Assembly (NCBI GenBank): GCA_016935665.1
Contig: JAFGQN010000077.1
Coordinates: 36,456 to 100,455 of the forward strand
Length of the DNA: 64,000 nt
DNA from: Deltaproteobacteria bacterium
Lineage (GTDB): Bacteria > Myxococcota_A > Polyangia > JAAYKL01
Direction: 5' to 3'
Shown: positions 58,729 to 64,000 of the stretch, piece by piece
Position numbering within the stretch: position 1 is the first letter of the stretch
How the letters are laid out: each line of letters begins with the position of its first letter
Translations under genes and position numbers: made by a program
The notes under the pieces: model-generated
The model's input: only the letters and a program-made list of their open reading frames with translations
The model's database searches: none
What the model was told of the DNA's origin: nothing

Positions 58729-59078
58729 CTTTCAGTGACATCTCTTCAATCTTCGCTCAAATGAGTCCTGCAGACATCAATGCCCCGCTGATAGACTGAT
58801 TTCTGCTGGTAGGGCCAGTCGGCAGTACGGCGGCGGTTGAACTTCGGCATCGTTCTGTTTCGGACTTTCATTTTTCGGGGCTGCCATTCGCGTTTGGTAT
58901 TTCTGTTGCTGCCAGGGCCCGTTTTCTTATGCGCGAACGCCCAAAGCACCGCTTTATGAAGCCCGTGGCAGTTTATTTCAGGGGTCTGGACGCCACGAGC
59001 GACGACCTGTCGGATACGTTTTTGCATTTGTTATTAAACGCCGTCATCAGCAGTTTTTACCGCAATGACGTCGCGAGG
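58729..59078. other. Intergenic stretch after the SWIM gene
   Basis: It separates the plus-strand SWIM gene from the minus-strand lipoprotein genes. The 93-residue minus ORF at 58746-59027 is basic, matches nothing I know and lacks a clear ribosome-binding site. No repeat or terminator is evident. Confidence 0.45.
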
Positions 59079-60524
59079 TCACAGATCTCGAAGTACGGCA
59101 AAGATGCGCTGACCGGGCCAGATGTGGCCATTGACAATGTAGCGGGGATTATCACCGGTGGTGAGGGTGTAGGTATTCGTTCCTGGGGTGAGCCGAGGGG
59201 TCCAGCGACCATCCTTTTCCTGCTCGTACCAGAGCTCGGCGAGCATCTGTGCGGGTTCGTCGGGGTTCTTCTGTAAATAGATCTGAATGCGGTAGAGTTG
59301 CTCGCGATTAATAATCACACCAAGCTCTATCATGCGGTCTTTGAGGGCAAGCCAGTTAAAGCCGTCCCCCTGCCCGAAATCGTACCCGTCAATGGCGCAT
59401 CCATTGCGATATGGCATACGGGATTGTCCCGAGCAGGCGCCGTTGACGCAGTCATCGCCCGCCCACCACGATACCTCGTCGGTCTCACGCCCCTTGAGTC
59501 CCCAATAACGGTCGGCATCTTCACCGATGACCGCATAGCCGGGCAGGAACGACTCCGCAGGGTAGTACGCTTCACTTCCGCCTGGCCAAATGGTCCTGGA
59601 CACGGCGACGATATCGCTCGATTTATTGATCACCACACACCGGAGTTCGTCATCCCAGTTTTTATAAGCCAGCTTTAAGTCGGCGGGCGGGGGCGCCTTG
59701 TCTTCCTCCGCCGGAAACGTGATGGGTTGTCGTTTGGGGATATACACATGACCTGTGGCATCGATGTGCAGGCCAAATGGCACATCGTTGTATGCCCCCT
59801 CGGGCCAGTCGGCCGCATCGGGAGAAAACTTGCTGAAAGTGACGCCGCCGGCACTGTTGCTTTCGAAGAGCCAGGTGGGGCGGATACCCACCTGATCCCT
59901 AAACCAGTAACCATAGCGATACCCCGGCCATGTGGTGTATACCCACATCTTGCTGGTGCCCTGGTATTTTTCAACTTCGGCCGAGATATCCTCCTGGATG
60001 GGCCATCCCAGGTTGGGCCCGCGCTCAACCACGCTCGGCTCCGAGTAGCCGGTAACCACCGGCGCATACACCAGATCGTCGGTCAGGCATGGAATATGGG
60101 GAAGCGCAAAATGACTGTCTGCCACATAGTATTCCCCCATATCCTGGACAGGAAATTCCTGGTCCTTATACACTTCCTGAAGCGTGTACCTTTTCGGAAG
60201 AGCCGTTATGACGGGATAGGTCTCGTTCACAAGCACCCTGTTTCCGTTCCCGTCGAGTTCGTAGCGAAGAAAGGCCACCTCGCCCACCTTTCGAATCTGG
60301 TAGGTGCTGAAATTCGGATCATCAACTATCGAGTAGCCATCCTCTGCGGCGTTGGGGCAGTCCGTAGGCACATAACTCGTTCCGTCAGTCGCCGGTCCCG
60401 CACCGTCCGATTCAGCAGGCGTCGTATCGCCACTCCCCTCGTTATCTGATTTTGAGCCACCTCCCGAGCAGGCAGCGAGGATGCAAGGCACGAGCAAAAT
60501 TAAGCAGTGTTGTTTCATCATCAT
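59079..60524 (-). CDS. Large putative lipoprotein, function unknown
   Basis: The 481-residue protein starts at ATG 60524 with GGGAG upstream. The signal peptide MMMKQHCLILLVPCILAAC ends in a lipobox (LAAC), followed by a low-complexity SGGGSKSDNEGSGDTTPAE linker. The mature part has paired Cys (DDCVNGACSG...RNGC) and many aromatic residues and looks like a secreted beta-rich domain. No family is recognised. It lies 2 nt downstream of the TOS1-like gene, so the two are probably one operon. Base composition looks more GC-rich than in the flanking genes. Confidence 0.75.
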   Translation of the reverse strand: MMMKQHCLILLVPCILAACSGGGSKSDNEGSGDTTPAESDGAGPATDGTSYVPTDCPNAAEDGYSIVDDPNFSTYQIRKVGEVAFLRYELDGNGNRVLVNETYPVITALPKRYTLQEVYKDQEFPVQDMGEYYVADSHFALPHIPCLTDDLVYAPVVTGYSEPSVVERGPNLGWPIQEDISAEVEKYQGTSKMWVYTTWPGYRYGYWFRDQVGIRPTWLFESNSAGGVTFSKFSPDAADWPEGAYNDVPFGLHIDATGHVYIPKRQPITFPAEEDKAPPPADLKLAYKNWDDELRCVVINKSSDIVAVSRTIWPGGSEAYYPAESFLPGYAVIGEDADRYWGLKGRETDEVSWWAGDDCVNGACSGQSRMPYRNGCAIDGYDFGQGDGFNWLALKDRMIELGVIINREQLYRIQIYLQKNPDEPAQMLAELWYEQEKDGRWTPRLTPGTNTYTLTTGDNPRYIVNGHIWPGQRIFAVLRDL

Positions 60525-60526
60525 GT

Positions 60527-61924
60527 TCAGACTCCCTTTGGCAAACGCAATTGCACCAGCCCGTCGACAAACGGACGGGATAACTCATTCGGCAGCGCCG
60601 GCAGCAGTGAAGTAAGCTCGTCCGGCACATTGTCCGGGTGAATAACCGCCACCTGCACCGTGCGCGTCGCCTCGTCGAGCAGTATCAGGTAGTAACGGTC
60701 GTCCAGCGCGCGCCGCCACATGGGGCCCTCTGCCATCGCGCGATTGTCCGCATCGATGACAGCGCCCGTCGTCATCGCAGTAACATGGTTCGCATCTACA
60801 AGATCCGCGTCGTCAGCGAACAAATCCACACTGCACCCCTGTATGCCGCAGGTGCTGCCCCCAAGCGAACCGACCTGGTACGAGCGAATGCCGGTACTGA
60901 TAACGTCCCTATTTCCCCACTCTGCACCAGACGTTTCGGCAATGACCTCAAAAACATTAATTTGACCGCACCCGTCACCCAGCGCGCCGTTCGTATTCGC
61001 GAAGCAGTGGCAGGGATGGTAGCCGGCCCAGCCGTCACGAATCAGCTCAGAGGCGCCCAGTCCAATCCATGGCGCATCCTGTTCCCGTTCGTCCTCCCCA
61101 TCGGCGATACAGCTTTTGGGAAGGAGTTCCGGGTCCTGCGTATAGGGCATCGCCGCAAGCAACAAGAAGAGCTTCGAACCCGCCCAGCCTTCGTAGTCCA
61201 GGCCGGACCCCGGGCAATATGGCACACTGTCCGGGCCACAGGAAAACGGTTTTTCCTGCATGGCATGAAACGCACAGTTGTTTCCCAGAATCCCATCAAA
61301 ATCGGTGGTGTCGCCTGGGCCAACGAAATGTATATTGAACGGGTCAGTCGAATCCCGATCCCAGTATGACCGAAGCCCCCACGAACCACCTTCTTCGAGG
61401 GGCTGATACACCGCGAACTGCTTCACCTTCAGGGGGCCTTCAATCACCATGGCCAGCTGCTCGTTAAAGGGTGTCAGACGGTCAGACGTCACATTATGAG
61501 TTGTGCGACAGCAGAACTCACTGCCCCCCCATGAATAGTTGAGTGTCTCAGACTGGACATCACACCGGTCGTCGCCAGGTTCCGCCTCAATGCGCCTTCC
61601 CCAATATCCAGGGGCGCCGATGTTGGTAAACGTGATGGTGCCTCCCAAAGTCACCGTTCCGCTGTTCTCCGCCGCGGGCGAGGTATGAGTGGGCGCGGCT
61701 CTGCCATCAAGGTCAGACCAGTTGCCCCCCTGCGTCCCGGTCGGCACATCCGGAACCGTCGAGCCAGTATCGTCGTCCGCCGTCGACGAGCCGGTGTCTG
61801 ACAAACTGTCTTTGGCATGATCGTTCTCGGAACAGGCCGGCAATACGGCCACCAACCAGCCGATGCCAAAGAATACCACCCACCAGAGTCGATCAATGGG
61901 CAGGAATAAAATATGGGTTTTCAT
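60527..61924 (-). CDS. Putative lipoprotein resembling fungal TOS1 (DUF2403/DUF2401) cell-wall proteins
   Basis: The start at ATG 61924 (MKTHILFLP..., GGAAAG upstream) gives 465 residues with a lipobox VLPAC and an acidic TDTGSS linker. The body has a DUF2403-like block: TFTNIGAPGYWGRRIE...TPFNEQLAMVIEGPLKVKQFAVYQP. It continues with DUF2401-like features, SYWDRDSTDPFNIHFVG, SKLFLLLAAMPYT and PCHCFANTNGALGDGCGQINVFEVI. In fungi these regions form the TOS1-like putative glycoside hydrolase of the wall. A glucan-directed, surface-attached role is inferred. Confidence 0.7.
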   Translation of the reverse strand: MKTHILFLPIDRLWWVVFFGIGWLVAVLPACSENDHAKDSLSDTGSSTADDDTGSTVPDVPTGTQGGNWSDLDGRAAPTHTSPAAENSGTVTLGGTITFTNIGAPGYWGRRIEAEPGDDRCDVQSETLNYSWGGSEFCCRTTHNVTSDRLTPFNEQLAMVIEGPLKVKQFAVYQPLEEGGSWGLRSYWDRDSTDPFNIHFVGPGDTTDFDGILGNNCAFHAMQEKPFSCGPDSVPYCPGSGLDYEGWAGSKLFLLLAAMPYTQDPELLPKSCIADGEDEREQDAPWIGLGASELIRDGWAGYHPCHCFANTNGALGDGCGQINVFEVIAETSGAEWGNRDVISTGIRSYQVGSLGGSTCGIQGCSVDLFADDADLVDANHVTAMTTGAVIDADNRAMAEGPMWRRALDDRYYLILLDEATRTVQVAVIHPDNVPDELTSLLPALPNELSRPFVDGLVQLRLPKGV

Positions 61925-62231
61925 ATGCAGTTGCTTTCCATCTACTGTTTTTACCACACTATTCACAATGTCACCAACGGTGCTTGTCAACAATGACCCC
62001 CAGATATGACTAAAACGGAAGGCTCATTGATGGCCCTGACTCGGCAACATTTGACGAAATTCAACGGAACGAAACGGCATGCACCGGAAGGACAAAAAGC
62101 TATTGATTTTGATATATTAGAACAACACTTGAAACGGGCGCCGTGTCAATGAAGAAGGGGTCTCGCGGCAATGGATTACTCAGAGAACCGGTGAGGAACA
62201 TGGGAACTGAACGATTGCGGTGAACCAGTTA
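61925..62231. other. Intergenic stretch between two lipoprotein genes
   Basis: About 307 nt upstream of the TOS1-like gene. I see no ORF, RNA gene or strong hairpin; it presumably contains the promoter of the two-gene lipoprotein operon. Confidence 0.45.
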
Positions 62232-63338
62232 CTAATCGCCGTCTACAATCATCTCTGAATCGGTATCCTGGCAACTTTCCCAGTAATTCCCATTTTCGTC
62301 AACGCCCCACGTGCAGGCCGGATCGATAATATCCTCCCAGCACTTCTCACTGCCATCCGCATAGACAGTGCAGCATTGCTTTATGCAGTTACCGTTTTCA
62401 GTATCCTGACAGTATTCATCACACCATGTGTAATCCTCTCCTCCACTGGCATCCTCCATACAGTAGTAGAAGGACTCATAGCAGTGGTCATGACAGAATT
62501 TGTCATCCCAGGCACATTCATCAACACAATAATCGTAGGTCTGTTCACATCTATCCACCGGCACTGGGCCCGGATTCACACATTGATCGTATTGCATGAA
62601 GCACCGATCATCGCATCCATAATTATAGAAACCATCAGAATCGCTACTGATGCAATCCAACGATTCTGAATCAATGTCCCCACCATTATAGACAATTCCA
62701 CAATCCGGGTAAAAATTGCAGGACCACAGACATTCATCCAGTTGCTCTTCGCATTTCTCAACAGGTGGATTCCAACAGTTCTCCAGTTCATATTCGCACT
62801 TTTCAAAGCAGCCTTCTGTGTCCACATCCAGAATCATGCAATCCTCAGAGTCTCCGTCATCCGTCACTGAACACTCCCAGCCTGTGTCCACATCCTTGCA
62901 CTCGCTGACGCACACATCAAACTGCTCTTCGCACTCATTCACGGGTTGTGGCGTCACGCACTGTGGCCAGCTCATTTCACATTCCGTCCAGCAATCCGGC
63001 ATCCAGCCAGTATCGGTATCCACAACTATATCGCTGTCACCGTCCACATCAGTATCCGCATCCACAAAAAATGGGGTCATATCACACCTGTCCAGACAGA
63101 CATAATACCCCTCACAATCAAACTCGGAGTCCGTTCCCTCATAAGGATAAGCTGTCTCGCTGTCCTGTATTGATACAGTATCTGAATCCATTGCCTCCGA
63201 TGCGGTATCCTCCCCTCCTTCCGTATCAAAGAAACCAAATTCGCCAAGATCCTGACAGCCAGCTCCCAAAGCCAGCCAACTCGCGATCATCAGTTGCCCC
63301 AGCAACTTCAATCCATTTTTTTCTTTCTTTTGTTTCAT
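62232..63338 (-). CDS. Cys-rich, acidic repeat lipoprotein
   Basis: The start at ATG 63338 (GGGAG upstream) gives 368 residues with lipobox LGAGC. An acidic DTxSxD-rich stalk precedes about three copies of a Cys-rich module: CWTECEMSWPQCVTPQPVNECEEQFDVCVSEC, CFEKCEYELENCWNPPVEKCEEQLDECLWSC and CDDRCFMQYDQCVNPGPVPVDRCEQTYDYCVDEC. Partial copies lie at both ends. The modules (Cx3Cx6C, Pro-Val, CEx5Cx3C) imply a disulfide-rich rod. Such lipoproteins are typical of deltaproteobacterial surface proteins; ligand unknown. Confidence 0.8.
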   Translation of the reverse strand: MKQKKEKNGLKLLGQLMIASWLALGAGCQDLGEFGFFDTEGGEDTASEAMDSDTVSIQDSETAYPYEGTDSEFDCEGYYVCLDRCDMTPFFVDADTDVDGDSDIVVDTDTGWMPDCWTECEMSWPQCVTPQPVNECEEQFDVCVSECKDVDTGWECSVTDDGDSEDCMILDVDTEGCFEKCEYELENCWNPPVEKCEEQLDECLWSCNFYPDCGIVYNGGDIDSESLDCISSDSDGFYNYGCDDRCFMQYDQCVNPGPVPVDRCEQTYDYCVDECAWDDKFCHDHCYESFYYCMEDASGGEDYTWCDEYCQDTENGNCIKQCCTVYADGSEKCWEDIIDPACTWGVDENGNYWESCQDTDSEMIVDGD

Positions 63339-63693
63339 GTCATCTCCCTCTTCAGTCATTGGTTAAAGGCATAAGCTGAGACATGCCCGGTTTTTGTCGC
63401 ATCAATCGTGCAGAACGCCTGACTTCCTTCACAAAGCAAATGACGTACCAAAAAGTACTTTTTAATTTCCATTCACTATTCGCCCTAAAAAAAGGGGATC
63501 TGTTTTATCGTAGCCAGATAAAGCTGTGCCGCATTGTGTCAACCAGTGCAAATTTCCGTATGGAGTAACCTCAGGACTCCTGATCTCACCTAACACTTTG
63601 GGAATCAATTAAGTGCGCGCAAAGCGTTATGGGGCGCAGTTTTCAAAGAAACTGGCAGTTGAAATTCAGATAGAGTCATTGGGAAATAAAAAT
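63339..63693. other. Intergenic stretch left of the transposase-like gene
   Basis: I see no gene here. The element end of the adjacent transposase-like gene should lie in this stretch, but without its right end an inverted repeat cannot be defined. Confidence 0.45.
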
Positions 63694-63744
63694 GGTACCT
63701 TCTTCCCTGCTAAAATCGAAAAAAATCGATAGGAGGAAGGTACC
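63694..63744 (+). promoter_or_regulatory. Hairpin sequestering the ribosome-binding site of the transposase-like gene
   Basis: GGTACCTTCTTCC (63694-63706) pairs with GGAGGAAGGTACC (63732-63744): 13 pairs, one being G-U. A second palindrome, ATCGA/TCGAT, lies in the loop. The right arm contains the AGGAGG ribosome-binding site and ends at the base before the ATG, so RNA entering from outside would fold shut. Confidence 0.7.
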
Positions 63745-64000
63745 ATGCCACAAGCGTGGCTCCCGTTTATACCAGGTGGTTCGACACCGGTCAATGATGT
63801 TTACAGCGTCGTTCAAAAAGAAAAGCAGTGGTTCTACTTTTGCGGCATTAATCCGATTTTTAGTCATGACGCTGGCGACCGGCGTTCTTTTCAGATGTTC
63901 ACGGCTCAGCTGATATGCCATGGGATGTGCAGGCAGGCGGAAATTGTTCGGGCGTTCAGTGTTTCAAAAAACAGCGCAGGGCGGAGCGTTAAGAAATTCC
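63745..64000 (+). CDS. Transposase-like protein, N-terminal part (3' partial)
   Basis: This gene is absent from the ORF track because it has no stop inside the window. ATG 63745 follows AGGAGGAAGGTACC. The 85 visible codons read MPQAWLPFIPGG... then WFYFCGINPIFSHDAGDRRSFQMFTAQLICHGMCRQAEIVRAFSVSKNSAGRSVKKF. The latter half is a helix-turn-helix pattern seen at the start of transposase-like proteins. The minus ORF on the same bases is a shadow. The exact IS family is not identified. Confidence 0.65.
   Translation, partial: MPQAWLPFIPGGSTPVNDVYSVVQKEKQWFYFCGINPIFSHDAGDRRSFQMFTAQLICHGMCRQAEIVRAFSVSKNSAGRSVKKF

Noticed and set aside
58746-59027. 93-residue minus ORF after the SWIM gene
   Set aside because: Basic and featureless with no clear initiation signal; mentioned only in the intergenic note.

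Overview
The window looks like chromosomal DNA from an anaerobic Gram-negative bacterium, most likely a deltaproteobacterial or Myxococcota/Bradymonadota-type lineage. The evidence is BamA and OmpH/Skp (an outer membrane), many lipoproteins, a MopE-like metal-binding motif and choice-of-anchor L protein, an AgmX/PglI C-terminal domain, an S41 peptidase resembling a Myxococcus family, and an NAD-linked [FeFe]-hydrogenase operon. The placement is inferred from gene content; no 16S gene is present.

Region 1 (1-3.4 kb): the 3' end of an Asp/Ser-repeat surface protein, then a minus-strand amtB-glnK pair with a good sigma-54 promoter. Region 2 (3.4-12.1 kb): a small envelope protein, a CPBP-type membrane protein, a TerB-like protein, ftsA-ftsZ without ftsQ, a nucleotidyltransferase/aminotransferase fusion resembling PntC-AEPT, an RluD-type pseudouridine synthase and a DUF507 protein; a divergent DUF1848 protein follows.

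Region 3 (13.2-25.7 kb) is the centrepiece. It is one minus-strand run: rex, NuoE-like, NuoF-like and catalytic hydrogenase subunits, a hydrogenase-like sensor histidine kinase, a stand-alone receiver, a receiver-kinase hybrid, hydG, aspA, hydF. Gaps are 0-15 nt or 4-nt overlaps, except 70 nt before the receiver gene. A consensus Rex operator lies just upstream of rex. A second Rex-like site lies upstream of the divergent 1200-residue FAD/Fe-S oxidoreductase, so both directions may respond to NADH/NAD+. The operon holds the enzyme, two of its three maturases, the redox repressor and a putative H2- or redox-sensing cascade.

Region 4 (26-33 kb): the FAD/Fe-S oxidoreductase, a B12-binding radical SAM protein with a small partner, and a TPR/PEGA envelope protein. 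Region 5 (33-42 kb): ammonium assimilation by type III glutamine synthetase and glutamate synthase (gltB-gltD), linked functionally to amtB-glnK. Region 6 (41.8-53.4 kb): envelope genes (ompH, bamA), an orphan fliQ/fliR (sctS/sctT) pair, an AgmX-domain protein, a MshEN-receiver-TPR protein, a lipoprotein, a secreted protein and a large S41 peptidase.

Region 7 (53.6-64 kb) is accessory. A tRNA-Leu(UAG) is followed by an IS21-like terminal-repeat remnant and a SNF2 helicase/SWIM-finger module in which both genes carry frameshifts. Then come three lipoproteins, one resembling fungal TOS1 cell-wall proteins and one built of Cys-rich repeats. At the right edge a transposase-like gene, absent from the ORF track because it runs off the window, has its ribosome-binding site inside a hairpin.
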